DNA of 33,626 nucleotides, taken from positions 1 to 33,626 of the forward strand of contig JAKLEG010000008.1 of NCBI GenBank assembly GCA_022703175.1. The letters are read 5' to 3'. The translations under genes and the position numbers were made by a program. Origin of the DNA: Myxococcota bacterium (GTDB lineage Bacteria; Myxococcota; XYA12-FULL-58-9). The number at the start of each line of letters is the position of its first letter. The stretch's first letter is position 1. Positions 15,983 through 25,180 of this stretch are shown in pieces. The notes beneath the pieces are model-generated. The model did not search any database. It had not been told where the DNA came from and saw only the letters and a list, made by a program, of their open reading frames with translations.

Positions 15983-17125
15983 ATGCGGGTTTTGCAACGG
16001 GCGTTGACCTTTGATGATCTCCTGCTCATTCCGGCTCACTCCGCGGTGTTGCCGCGCGACGTGAGCCTGAAGACGCGCATCTCTCGAAACGTTGAATTAC
16101 CCATGCCGCTCGTCTCGGCGGCGATGGACACCGTCACCGAGGCTCGCCTCGCGACGGCGCTCGCAAGCTTGGGCGGGCTTGGAATCATTCACAAAAGCCT
16201 GCCGATAGCGCGCCAGGCGGCCGAAGTGGCGGCCGTGAAAGCCGCCAAACCGCTGTCATTCCACGGTGAACCGCTGCTACCAGCGATGGATGCCCAGGGC
16301 CGACTGCGGGTGGGCGCCGCGGTGGGTGTCGGACCACAAACCGATGAACGGGTGGCGGCCTTGGTGGCCGTCGGGGTGGACCTGCTGGTGGTGGACACCG
16401 CTCACGGGCACTCGCAAGGGGTGCTACAGCGCGTGCGGCGCGTGAAGGATCTCTATCCCGCAGTGGATGTGGTGGGTGGCAACATCGCCACGGCCGAGGC
16501 CGCGCGTGCCCTTGTAAATGCTGGGGCCGATGGTGTGAAAGTGGGCATTGGGCCGGGCTCCATTTGCACGACGCGCATTGTCGCAGGGGTGGGCGTGCCG
16601 CAGATGACGGCGATCGACAACGTTGCGACGGCGTTGGCTGGCACCGATGTGCCACTGATTGCCGATGGCGGTGTGCGTTTTTCAGGGGATGTTGCCAAAG
16701 CGTTGGCGGCGGGGGCGCATGCGGTAATGTTGGGCAGTCTGTTTGCCGGCACTGATGAAGCGCCGGGCGAGGTGTACGAGGAGGGCGGGCGAAAGTTCAA
16801 AGCTTATCGTGGCATGGGTTCGCTGTCGGCGATGCGCCATGGCGCGGCCGATCGCTACTTCCAAGAGGTGGATGCCAACATTGAAAAGCTCGTGCCAGAA
16901 GGCGTGGAAGCACGCGTGGCGGCCAAGGGGCCCTTGGCCGCAATTGTTTACCAGCTGTTGGGCGGAGTACGGGCGAGCCTGGGTTACTGCGGTTGTCGGG
17001 ACTTGGGCGAATTTCACACGCGCGCGAGTTTCGTAGAGATCACCACGGCGGGGGCGCGCGAGTCGCACGTGCACGATGTGCAAATCGTAAAGGAGTCCCC
17101 CAACTACCACGTGGCGTGGACCTAA
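15983..17125 (+). CDS. guaB: IMP dehydrogenase lacking CBS domains
   Basis: A 380-residue TIM-barrel enzyme converting IMP to XMP, the committed step to GMP. The catalytic loop [17 protein letters not shown] has Cys195. NAD and substrate regions include VDTAHGHS near 138, VVGGNIAT near 163, [10 protein letters not shown] and the phosphate-binding [15 protein letters not shown], then the mobile flap GMGSLSAMR. Typical IMPDHs are near 490 residues because a pair of CBS domains is inserted after LGIIHK; here that segment (about residues 70-108) is only a short linker, so the regulatory Bateman module is absent. The reading frame is clean, so this is a natural short form, not damage. AAGGAG precedes the ATG; guaA follows after 4 bp. 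Confidence 0.95.
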   Translation: MRVLQRALTFDDLLLIPAHSAVLPRDVSLKTRISRNVELPMPLVSAAMDTVTEARLATALASLGGLGIIHKSLPIARQAAEVAAVKAAKPLSFHGEPLLPAMDAQGRLRVGAAVGVGPQTDERVAALVAVGVDLLVVDTAHGHSQGVLQRVRRVKDLYPAVDVVGGNIATAEAARALVNAGADGVKVGIGPGSICTTRIVAGVGVPQMTAIDNVATALAGTDVPLIADGGVRFSGDVAKALAAGAHAVMLGSLFAGTDEAPGEVYEEGGRKFKAYRGMGSLSAMRHGAADRYFQEVDANIEKLVPEGVEARVAAKGPLAAIVYQLLGGVRASLGYCGCRDLGEFHTRASFVEITTAGARESHVHDVQIVKESPNYHVAWT

Positions 17126-17129
17126 GCGC

Positions 17130-18692
17130 ATGCACAAAACGATTCTGATTTTGGATTTTGGCTCGCAATACGCCCAGCTCATTGCCCGACGGGTGCGCGA
17201 AGCGCAGGTCTACTGCGAGCTGCATCCATGGGACATGAACGAATCCGAGATCCGTCGGTTGCAGCCGGCCGGCATCATCCTGTCGGGCGGGCCCGCGTCA
17301 GTAACCGAGGCGCAGGCACCACGCGTACCAGCGATGGTGTTCGAGCTGGGAGTGCCGGTGTTAGGCATTTGCTACGGCATGCAAACGATGGCTCAGGAGC
17401 TCGGCGGCACCGTACAAAGTGCCGCGGTGCGTGAGTTTGGCCACGCCCAGGTACAACTGCAAAATCCCACGCGCCTGTTTGGCAGCTTGACCAACCCGCT
17501 GGATGCTCAAACGCCGGCGCTCCTGGATGTTTGGATGAGCCATGGCGACGCGGTGACGAAGCTGCCGGAAGGCTTTGTGGTAACCGCGGCCAATGCCACG
17601 ACGCCGATCGCCGCGATGGCCGACGAAGCGCGGCGCTTGTATGCGCTGCAATTCCACCCCGAGGTGACTCACACCCCACGCGGGCGAGAGATCTTGTCGA
17701 CGTTCGTACACGAGGTGTGCGGTTGCGGCCAAGATTGGAACATGCCCGACTATTTGCACGAAGCCATCGCGAAGCTGCGCACCCAGGTGGGCGAGGAGCA
17801 AGTCATTCTGGGGCTGTCGGGTGGGGTCGATTCCGCGGTGGCGGCTGCGCTGTTGCACAAGGCCATCGGTGACCAACTCACCTGCATCTTCGTCGACCAT
17901 GGCTTGTTGCGAGCGCACGAGTCCGAGCAAGTGATGGCGGTGTTTGCCCACACCTTGGGTGCCAAGGTGGTACGGGTGGAGGCGCGCGCGCGGTTTCTCA
18001 AAGGTTTGGCCGGGGTCACCGATCCCGAGCAGAAGCGCCGCTTCATCGGTGCCGAGTTCGTCGCGGTATTTGAGGAGCAGGCAGCCCAGCTCGCCGATAT
18101 TGCTTGGTTGGCCCAAGGGACGATCTACCCCGATGTTATCGAGTCGGCAGGGGCCAAAAATCAAAAGGCACATAACATCAAGTCGCATCACAACGTGGGG
18201 GGCCTGCCCGATACGTTGAAGCTGAAGCTGTTGGAGCCTCTGCGGGCGTTGTTCAAAGATGAAGTGCGCGAGCTTGGCCTGGCTTTGGGGTTGCCGCGCG
18301 ACTTGGTCTATCGGCATCCGTTCCCGGGGCCGGGTTTGGCGGTGCGGATTTTGGGCGAGGTCACGCCCGAGGCGATACGCATCGTGCAGGGAGCCGATGC
18401 GATTTTCATCGAGGCTTTACGTGCCGCCGGTTGGTACCACAAGGTCGCACAGGCGTTTGTGGTGTTTCTGCCGGTGCGTTCAGTGGGAGTGATGGGGGAC
18501 GGGCGCACCTACGAGCACGTGGTGGCGCTACGCGCGGTAGATACAGTGGACTTCATGACTGCGCGCTGGTCGGAGTTGCCGCACGCGCTTTTGGCCCAGG
18601 TATCCAATCAGATCATTAATGAAGTGAAGGGGGTGAACCGCGTGGTGTACGACATCTCGGGAAAACCCCCCGCGACGATTGAGTGGGAGTGA
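17130..18692 (+). CDS. guaA: GMP synthase (glutamine-hydrolysing)
   Basis: A 520-residue enzyme making GMP from XMP. The class I glutamine amidotransferase domain (residues 1 to about 195) has the nucleophile Cys81 in [10 protein letters not shown] and the His176/Glu178 pair in FHPEVTHT. The ATP-pyrophosphatase domain starts near 215 with the P-loop [11 protein letters not shown] at about 229. The C-terminal dimerisation domain includes [16 protein letters not shown] and ends KPPATIEWE, the normal GuaA terminus. Length is normal. It lies 4 bp after guaB with only a weak SD, suggesting coupled translation. Confidence 0.96.
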   Translation: MHKTILILDFGSQYAQLIARRVREAQVYCELHPWDMNESEIRRLQPAGIILSGGPASVTEAQAPRVPAMVFELGVPVLGICYGMQTMAQELGGTVQSAAVREFGHAQVQLQNPTRLFGSLTNPLDAQTPALLDVWMSHGDAVTKLPEGFVVTAANATTPIAAMADEARRLYALQFHPEVTHTPRGREILSTFVHEVCGCGQDWNMPDYLHEAIAKLRTQVGEEQVILGLSGGVDSAVAAALLHKAIGDQLTCIFVDHGLLRAHESEQVMAVFAHTLGAKVVRVEARARFLKGLAGVTDPEQKRRFIGAEFVAVFEEQAAQLADIAWLAQGTIYPDVIESAGAKNQKAHNIKSHHNVGGLPDTLKLKLLEPLRALFKDEVRELGLALGLPRDLVYRHPFPGPGLAVRILGEVTPEAIRIVQGADAIFIEALRAAGWYHKVAQAFVVFLPVRSVGVMGDGRTYEHVVALRAVDTVDFMTARWSELPHALLAQVSNQIINEVKGVNRVVYDISGKPPATIEWE

Positions 18693-18764
18693 CACTCGTT
18701 GACTTTCTCGATCTCCGGGATTAGGTCGGCACCGCGTCGAGGTGTTTGAGCTCTGAGGTGTCGC

Positions 18765-20906
18765 GTGTCCAAAAAGCCAGCAACCAAGCGTTCGCAAAAA
18801 CCCCAACAACAAGCTTTAAGCTTTGCCGAACCGGCCAAGAAGGCCGGGAAGGCTGAAACCGCGTCGCGCAGCAAGGCCAGCCACGCCCATGCCGCGGCCG
18901 TAAAACCCGCGCCCGCCGACGCCGAAAAGGTGCGCGAGGCCCCCCCAGTGGAGGCCGCCCCCCAAGTCGCCGACACCAAGGTGCGCATGCGGGTCACCGC
19001 CGAGAAGATGGGGACTCAGCAACGAGATATCTCGATCTCTGAATTTTTCACCAAAAACAGGCACTTACTTGGTTTTGACAACGCCTCGCGGGCGCTGTTG
19101 ACCTCCATCAAAGAGGCGGTGGACAACTCGCTGGACGCCTGCGAAGAGGCTGGCATTCCGCCGCACATCCTGATTCGCATCACCGAGATCTCCGAGACAC
19201 GCTACCGAATGCATGTGGAGGACAACGGCCCGGGCATCATCAAGGCGCAGATTCCGAAGGTGTTTGGCAAGCTGTTGTACGGCTCCAAGTTCCACCGTTT
19301 GCGCCAGTCCCGCGGCCAACAAGGCATCGGTATTTCGGCGGCCGGGATGTACGGCCAGCTCACCACCGGCAAGCCTGTGGTGGTCATTTCTAAAACGGGA
19401 GCCGACAAGCCGGCGCACAACTACCACCTGACCATCGACACCACCCAGAACAAGCCGGTGATCGCGCACGAAGCGGTGGTGGAGTGGCCGCACAAAGAGC
19501 ACGGCACCTCGGTAGAAATCGAGATGGAGGCCTCCTACAAAGGGGGTCGCAAGTCGGTGGATGAGTTCATCCAGATGGTGGCGGTGGCCAACCCGCATGC
19601 GCGCATTGAGTACTTTGCGCCCGGCAAGGCGCCCGTCATTTACCCGCAGGTCACCACCGAATTGCCTAAGGAAACCAAGGAGATCAAGCCACATCCGCAC
19701 GGCATTGAATTGGGCATCTTGCAGCGCATGCTGCAAGGCTCGATGGCGCGCAACCTCGGGGGTTTTCTGCAAGGGGAGTTCTCCCGGGTTTCGGCGGCGG
19801 TGGCCGAAGAAATCTGTAAGACGGCGGGCCTATCGACCGCTGGCCAGTTGAAGAAGGTCACGCCGGCTGAATCGGAGCGCCTCTACCAGGCGATCAACCA
19901 GACCAAGATGATGGCGCCGCCGACCAATTGCTTAGCGCCCATTGGCGAGCCGGCGTTAATTGACGGCTTGAAAGCGTTGCTGGTGCAGCGGCACATTGCC
20001 GAGGAAGAAGCCGCCCAGCGCCGCAAGGCCGAAGAGGCAGCAAGTGCGGCCGACGCCGCGCAAAGGGCCGAAGCCAAGGTCACCGAGGCGCTAAAGAACA
20101 TCGTCACCGTCGCCCAGGAGAGTGACGACGAAGACGGTGAGGCCGACGAGGTCGAAGACGACCTCAGCAAGGCCAAGAAGTTGGCCAAGCAAAAAGACGT
20201 CCAGAAGAAGCTCGCCCGTGCCAAGGAAGTGGAAGCCCAGGCTGAGGCCGCGCCCGTCGCGGATGCCGAGGCGCCGGCAGAAGGTGACGCGGTGGCTGAG
20301 GCCGCGCCTACCAACTTGGCGTTGGGTAGTGTCATCAACGTTTTCGACAAGCCGGTGTTTGTTACCGCGGTGACTCGCTCGCCGCGCGTCTATCGTGGCA
20401 ATCCGTTCCAAGTGGAAGCGGCGTTGGCGTACGGCGGCGATTTGGGTGCCGACGAGTTGGCCACGGTGTGTCGTTTTGCCAACCGCGTGCCGCTTTTGTA
20501 TCAGCAGGGAGCCTGCGCCATGTCACAGGCCGTGATGCGCACCAATTGGCGTGGTTACGATGTTGAGCAAGCGCGCGGCGCCTTGCCCACTGGGCCGCTG
20601 TTGATCGTGGTGCACATTGCCTCGGTGTGGGTGCCGTTCACGTCGGAGGCCAAAGAGGCGGTGGCGCACTACGACGAGATCATCAATGAGCTGAAGTTCG
20701 CGTTGCAGGAGTGCGGCCGGCGCTTGTCGCGCCATATTCGCCGGCGGCGGCGCATGGCCGACGAGATGAAGAAGGCCAAGTACATCGAGAAGTACATCCC
20801 GCACATTGGCGCGGCGCTGCAGGATATTTTGAAGTTCAACGACAGCAAGCGCGACAAGCTCGTTGATGAACTGACCGGCATTTTGGAGCGTTCTCGCAAC
20901 ATGTAG
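18765..20906 (+). CDS. top6B: DNA topoisomerase VI subunit B with central insertion
   Basis: A 713-residue GHKL ATPase, the B subunit of type IIB topoisomerase. The start is GTG with GAGGTG at 18755-18760. Residues 1-75 are a basic, Ala/Lys/Pro-rich leader. The ATPase core has EFFTKNRHLLGFDN, the N box EAVDNSLDACEE (118-128), the G1 box EDNGPGI (152-158) and the G2 box GQQGIGISAAGMYG (184-197). The H2TH region and the PPTNCLAPIGE signature follow (to about 395), and the transducer domain resumes at about 528 (FVTAVTRSPRVYRGNPFQ) and ends near 700. Between them, about residues 410-525, lies an insertion rich in Ala, Glu, Asp and Lys with coiled-coil character; archaeal Top6B goes almost directly from one element to the other. 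No C-terminal extra domain is present. It precedes top6A on the same strand, the usual B-then-A order. Confidence 0.95.
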   Translation: MSKKPATKRSQKPQQQALSFAEPAKKAGKAETASRSKASHAHAAAVKPAPADAEKVREAPPVEAAPQVADTKVRMRVTAEKMGTQQRDISISEFFTKNRHLLGFDNASRALLTSIKEAVDNSLDACEEAGIPPHILIRITEISETRYRMHVEDNGPGIIKAQIPKVFGKLLYGSKFHRLRQSRGQQGIGISAAGMYGQLTTGKPVVVISKTGADKPAHNYHLTIDTTQNKPVIAHEAVVEWPHKEHGTSVEIEMEASYKGGRKSVDEFIQMVAVANPHARIEYFAPGKAPVIYPQVTTELPKETKEIKPHPHGIELGILQRMLQGSMARNLGGFLQGEFSRVSAAVAEEICKTAGLSTAGQLKKVTPAESERLYQAINQTKMMAPPTNCLAPIGEPALIDGLKALLVQRHIAEEEAAQRRKAEEAASAADAAQRAEAKVTEALKNIVTVAQESDDEDGEADEVEDDLSKAKKLAKQKDVQKKLARAKEVEAQAEAAPVADAEAPAEGDAVAEAAPTNLALGSVINVFDKPVFVTAVTRSPRVYRGNPFQVEAALAYGGDLGADELATVCRFANRVPLLYQQGACAMSQAVMRTNWRGYDVEQARGALPTGPLLIVVHIASVWVPFTSEAKEAVAHYDEIINELKFALQECGRRLSRHIRRRRRMADEMKKAKYIEKYIPHIGAALQDILKFNDSKRDKLVDELTGILERSRNM

Positions 20907-20913
20907 TCGATTC

Positions 20914-20949
20914 CCGGACGCCGAGGCCTGCGGGGCTTTGCGCGTCCGG
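20914..20949 (+). other. Stem-loop between top6B and top6A
   Basis: CCGGACGC (20914-20921) is perfectly complementary to GCGTCCGG (20942-20949), an 8-bp GC-rich stem around a 20-base loop that starts 8 bp after the top6B stop. It is followed by TTTGCG, not a real T tract. It could stabilise or attenuate the mRNA between the two subunit genes, or act as a partial terminator. Confidence 0.45.
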
Positions 20950-20967
20950 TTTGCGTGAGGTTGTGTG

Positions 20968-22110
20968 ATGGCAGAGACACGGAAGCATCGTTCGGCGCAG
21001 CAAGCCAAGAACGACAAGATCGCGATCAAGTCGATCGACGATTCGGCCAGCTACATTTATGGCAAGATCATGAAGGGCCAAAAGCCCGAGATCGAAATGC
21101 CGTTACGCGGCTTGTCCAACGTCGTGTACGACTCGAAGAAGGGCTACTTCGAAATTGGCCGCTCGAAGAAGGTGCGCACGCTCACCGTGAACACCGCCAA
21201 GACCTTCGCCCAGACGTTGCGCATGATGGCGCTCTCCAAAGAGTTGGTCGTAACCAACGACTTTGCCACCAAGCGAGACGCTTACTACCAATCGAAGAAC
21301 TGGCGCGATGCGAAGTTCGACGAACAACCCGAGAGCGACACCGTGATGGACGACATCGAGGCGATGTTCGCGGTGCACGACATCTCCCGTGAAGATTTGC
21401 GCTTTGTGCCGCAGGAGCACGGCGGTGCGGTGGCGGGCGAGTTGACGGTCATCGACCGGGATATGGAAACCGGCAAGAAGATCGTCATCGATTGCACCAA
21501 GTTTGGCTCCGGGGCCTACTCAGTGCCGAGCTTTGTGGAGCAGCTGGAGTTCAAGACCAACGCCAAGTTCGTGTTGGCCATCGAAACCCACGGTATGTTT
21601 CAGCGTTTGCAGTCGCACAACTATTGGAAAAAGGCGCACTGCATCTTGGTGTCGCTCAACGGCGTGCCGTCGCGCTCGTGTCGGCGTTTCGTGCGTCGCC
21701 TCTCCGATGAGTGCAAGCTGCCGGTGTATGCCTTTACCGACTGCGATCCCTACGGAATCTCCAACATCTACCGCACGCTCAAGGTTGGCTCGGGTAACGC
21801 TGCACATATTAACCGCTTCTTCTGCGTGCCCAACGCCACCTACCTGGGGTTGGCGCCGCAAGACATCATCGACTACGAGTTGCAAGACGCGACCCACAAG
21901 CTTTCTGAGATTGACATCAAGCGTGCCCGCGATGCCCTAAAGAACGATCCGTTCTTCACCGAGCACAAAGCGTGGGCCAAAGCGATGGAGATGCTGGTAA
22001 AAATGGGGGTCCGCGCCGAGCAACAGGCGCTCAGCAAGCACGGCCTGAACTTCGTGATCGACGAATACTTACCCGCAAAGCTGAAGAAACCCAGCGCCTT
22101 CCTGCCGTAA
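20968..22110 (+). CDS. top6A: DNA topoisomerase VI subunit A (Spo11-like)
   Basis: A 380-residue DNA-cleaving subunit of topoisomerase VI. I use the ATG at 20968 (GAGG at 20957-20960); a GTG one codon earlier is the alternative. The winged-helix 5Y-CAP domain has the catalytic tyrosine in ATKRDAYYQS (probably Tyr107, the second Y). The Toprim domain has the metal-binding Glu206 in FVLAIETHGM and the acidic pair Asp258/Asp260 in FTDCDPYGISNIYRTLK. RxFVRRLSDE and NATYLGLAPQDI match conserved Top6A/Spo11 segments. Length is normal for archaeal Top6A (360-390). All catalytic residues are present, so with the adjacent top6B the enzyme should be able to pass duplexes through a double-strand break. 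Confidence 0.95.
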   Translation: MAETRKHRSAQQAKNDKIAIKSIDDSASYIYGKIMKGQKPEIEMPLRGLSNVVYDSKKGYFEIGRSKKVRTLTVNTAKTFAQTLRMMALSKELVVTNDFATKRDAYYQSKNWRDAKFDEQPESDTVMDDIEAMFAVHDISREDLRFVPQEHGGAVAGELTVIDRDMETGKKIVIDCTKFGSGAYSVPSFVEQLEFKTNAKFVLAIETHGMFQRLQSHNYWKKAHCILVSLNGVPSRSCRRFVRRLSDECKLPVYAFTDCDPYGISNIYRTLKVGSGNAAHINRFFCVPNATYLGLAPQDIIDYELQDATHKLSEIDIKRARDALKNDPFFTEHKAWAKAMEMLVKMGVRAEQQALSKHGLNFVIDEYLPAKLKKPSAFLP

Positions 22111-22165
22111 AGACATCAACCGGCAACGTTCTCGCCAAATTGGCACTCGATAACTCAGGGACGAT

Positions 22166-25100
22166 CTAACCCGTTTTCGGAGGTGCGAGGATCTCGCCGA
22201 CTTTCTTAAGGAACTCGGCGGTGCCGAAGGGTTTGCCAATAAAGTGGGTGCCGGCCTCCAAGACCCCGTGGTGCACGATGGCATCGTCGGTGTAGCCAGA
22301 CATGAATAGCACCTTGACCCCCGGACGCGTCACGGCCAAGCGTTCGACCAACTCGCGACCGCTCATGCCAGGCATCACCACATCGGTGATAAGCAGCTGA
22401 ATCAGATCGGCGTGTTGCGCAAAGGTGGCAATTGCCTCCTGGCCGCTAGCCGCAACGTGCACGGTGTAACCCGCCTTCACGAGCAGCCGCTTGATGAGGT
22501 TACGCACAGCATCTTCATCTTCGGCCACAAGCACGGTGGCGGTGCCGGTGGTGGTTACCATCGGGGGCAAGGACTCGGGGTGAGCCTCGGGACGTGCTCC
22601 CTCGCGCGGCAAGAAGACCTTGAACGTGCTGCCTTGATTCACCTCGCTGTAGACAAAAATGCTGCCGCCACTTTGTTTGACAATGCCGTAGACTGTGGCG
22701 AGCCCAAGGCCCGTGCCGCGCCCGGGCCCCTTGGTGGTGAAGAACGGCTCAAACAACCGCGCCTGCGTGGCGGCGTCCATCCCATGTCCGGTGTCGCTGA
22801 CCGCCAGCATCACGTAATCCCCGGGCATCACCCCCACATGGTGGGCGGCGTACTCGTCATCCAAGTGCACGTTACCAGTTTCGAGGAGGAGCTTACCGCC
22901 GTTGGGCATCGCGTCGCGCGCGTTTACCGCCAGGTTCATGATGACCTGTTCGACCTGCCCAGGGTCGGCGCGGGTGGCATACAGATCGCTCGCTGCCACG
23001 AAGTTGATCACGACATCCTCGCCGATAAGACGTTTGAGCAGCTTCATCATGCCAGCCACGATGGCGTTCAAATCGAGCACCTTGGGCTGCAGAATTTGCC
23101 GACGACTAAACGCCAACAGCTGCCGCGTAAGTGTGGACGCACGGCCCGCCGATTTGTGCACCTCCTCAAGGTCGGCGCGCAGATCGGGGGTCGCGTCGGT
23201 GCGAGCCAAGGCCAGCTCGGTATAGGTGTTGATCACTGTCAGCAAGTTGTTGAAGTCGTGAGCCACGCCGCCTGCCAAACGGCCCACCGATTCCAAGCGC
23301 TGGGCGGCCCGCAGCTGGGATTCCAGTGCTTGGCTTTCGGTCTCGGCAAACTTACGCGCCGCGATCTCCCAGGCCATATCGGCAAACTGCGCTACCACCG
23401 CGACGTCGGTTTCGTCGTAGTCGGTGGCCTTGTTGCCCACACCTAAGATCGCAACAATTTTGTCCCCCCGAAAGATCGGCACCACCAACTCACGAATGAG
23501 CGGTGCATGCCCTGGCGGCAAACCGCGCTTGTGAGGCAGGGCCGCGTAGTCGTTGTGAATCACCGGTTGACGTTGATGAATGCAGTCCACCCACACACCC
23601 GCCTTGCTCACCGGGTAATGCGTCCCCTGCCCCTCAGCCGTGCAGTACTCGGCTTTGGTAAGCGTCGACCAGGCTTGCAGCGTGAGGGTTTCCTGGTCGG
23701 CGCCAAGCGTGTGGAAAAAGCCAATCGCACTGTGGGTCAGCGTGCCCACCTCGTCGAGGATAAGCTGCAACAGCTGCTCAAGCCCTTGGTCCATGGCCGA
23801 TTGCTGCAACCGCAAGCGCGCCGCCTGAATGCTTTCGAGTTGCCGGTGCTCGGTGATGTCGCGGGCAAAACTTAACAACGCCGGTTGGCCGTTCCATTCG
23901 AGATTGAAGGCGTTCAGCTCCAACCAACGAATGCGACCATCTTGGCGCCGCACCCGCACGCTGTAGGTCTTGGGCACAGCTTCGCCGCGGGCGAGCCGGG
24001 CATTGCGCTCCAGCACCAAGGCGCGGTCCTCCAGATGGATGTGCTCAAGAAACGGCAACGTTGACAGCTCGGCACGCTCGTAGCCCAAGGTGCTCGCCAG
24101 CACGGCGTTGGCATAAACAATGACACCGCCTTGCACCACCGCAATGCCTTCGCCCGCGTTCTCAACCAAGTCGCGATACTTGCGCTCGCTGGCCAACATG
24201 GCGACCTGGGCTTGGTGACGGTTGCGATCGCGCTCGTGCCGCAGCACAAAAGTGGCCACCGCTCCCAAAATGATGAACAGCAGCAAAATGCTCAAACCGG
24301 CCACCGCAGCCGCCTCACGCGCCTCACCTAAAATTTCGGCCTCATCCATCTTGGCCACGAGAATCCAAGCCGTGCCCGGCACCGAGCGAATCTCCGCGAT
24401 CACCGGCAAGCCACGATAATCGTAACCGCGGATCCGCCCCCGTTTGCCTAAAGCGCCTTGCACCGCCGGCACTTCGGTGCGGGTGAGCGGCAACCGCAAA
24501 GACAGCGCGGGTATCGAGATATGCCGGACCTCATTCAAAAACAGTACGTCGTCCCCTTCGCGACGCACCATCAGGGTTTCGGCGGTGGGACTGGGGGTCG
24601 GCCACGATTGCAAGTAGGGCAACAAGAACTCACGCGCGTTGGCGGTCATCACCACCACCGCCATCACCTTGCCAAAGGCATCCACCACCGGCGCCACTGC
24701 ATCAAAAAACAAGCCGCCATCCTGAGTGCGGTAGATTCCCGAGGTGGCGGGAGCGCGGGCCAGCATGGCCTGGCTGATAGCGTCGTTGGTGGTAGGGGTA
24801 GGCAGGTCGGGCAAGTCATCCCGTCCGGCCAGCAACATGAACCCGGCGGTATCGCGCAGCGCCACCCCATAAAGGTTGCTCCAGCGTTCTTCACCCAGGA
24901 GTCGGTCACGCAACGTCTGGCGTGGCGCCGGGGCCTGCGGATCGATGAGCCAGTCGGCCACTGCGCGGCGAAACATCTCGCTCTCCATCATACGCAGCGC
25001 ATTGCCAAGCAGGCTTGTGCGGTAACGCTCGATGTCGGCAACTTTCAACTCGCTCACGGCGGCCAGCTCGTCGTACTTGACCCGGGTGAGGCGCGCGACT

Positions 25101-25180
25101 TCGCTGCGATAATAGAGCACGGCGCCAGTCACAAAGACGCCCGCTAGCGCGAGCACGACAACGGCCCAACTGGGCAGCAC
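22166..25180 (-). CDS. Hybrid sensor histidine kinase (Cache-PAS-GAF-HisKA-HATPase-REC)
   Basis: A 1004-residue membrane signal transducer. TM1 spans about 5-25 and TM2 about 292-313; between them, residues 30-285, is a Cache-like periplasmic sensor (DGGLFFDAVAPVVDAFGKVMAVV; PGTAWILVAKMDE). Then come PAS (about 330-447, ending ARDITEHRQLE), GAF (about 465-610), HisKA with the phospho-accepting His641 in GGVAHDFNNLLTVI, the HATPase with N box MNLAVNARDAM (748-758) and G box SDTGHGMD (795-802), and a C-terminal receiver with Asp933 in LLITDVVMPG and Lys983. It is an ntrB-like HisKA with a terminal receiver. The start is a GTG with no clear SD; an upstream CTG is possible. No response regulator lies nearby, so it is an orphan. 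It converges on top6A with a 55-bp gap. Confidence 0.93.
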   Translation of the reverse strand: MLPSWAVVVLALAGVFVTGAVLYYRSEVARLTRVKYDELAAVSELKVADIERYRTSLLGNALRMMESEMFRRAVADWLIDPQAPAPRQTLRDRLLGEERWSNLYGVALRDTAGFMLLAGRDDLPDLPTPTTNDAISQAMLARAPATSGIYRTQDGGLFFDAVAPVVDAFGKVMAVVVMTANAREFLLPYLQSWPTPSPTAETLMVRREGDDVLFLNEVRHISIPALSLRLPLTRTEVPAVQGALGKRGRIRGYDYRGLPVIAEIRSVPGTAWILVAKMDEAEILGEAREAAAVAGLSILLLFIILGAVATFVLRHERDRNRHQAQVAMLASERKYRDLVENAGEGIAVVQGGVIVYANAVLASTLGYERAELSTLPFLEHIHLEDRALVLERNARLARGEAVPKTYSVRVRRQDGRIRWLELNAFNLEWNGQPALLSFARDITEHRQLESIQAARLRLQQSAMDQGLEQLLQLILDEVGTLTHSAIGFFHTLGADQETLTLQAWSTLTKAEYCTAEGQGTHYPVSKAGVWVDCIHQRQPVIHNDYAALPHKRGLPPGHAPLIRELVVPIFRGDKIVAILGVGNKATDYDETDVAVVAQFADMAWEIAARKFAETESQALESQLRAAQRLESVGRLAGGVAHDFNNLLTVINTYTELALARTDATPDLRADLEEVHKSAGRASTLTRQLLAFSRRQILQPKVLDLNAIVAGMMKLLKRLIGEDVVINFVAASDLYATRADPGQVEQVIMNLAVNARDAMPNGGKLLLETGNVHLDDEYAAHHVGVMPGDYVMLAVSDTGHGMDAATQARLFEPFFTTKGPGRGTGLGLATVYGIVKQSGGSIFVYSEVNQGSTFKVFLPREGARPEAHPESLPPMVTTTGTATVLVAEDEDAVRNLIKRLLVKAGYTVHVAASGQEAIATFAQHADLIQLLITDVVMPGMSGRELVERLAVTRPGVKVLFMSGYTDDAIVHHGVLEAGTHFIGKPFGTAEFLKKVGEILAPPKTG

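Noticed and set aside
18699-18726. Promoter between guaA and top6B
   Set aside because: TTGACT at 18699-18704 is a fair -35, but the hexamers 16-17 bp downstream (TTAGGT, TAGGTC) match the -10 consensus at only two positions.
18765-22110. Gyrase or MutL-type GHKL protein and fused topoisomerase VIII
   Set aside because: The H2TH/PPTNCL signature and a separate Spo11-like A subunit with Tyr and Toprim acids point to two-gene topoisomerase VI.
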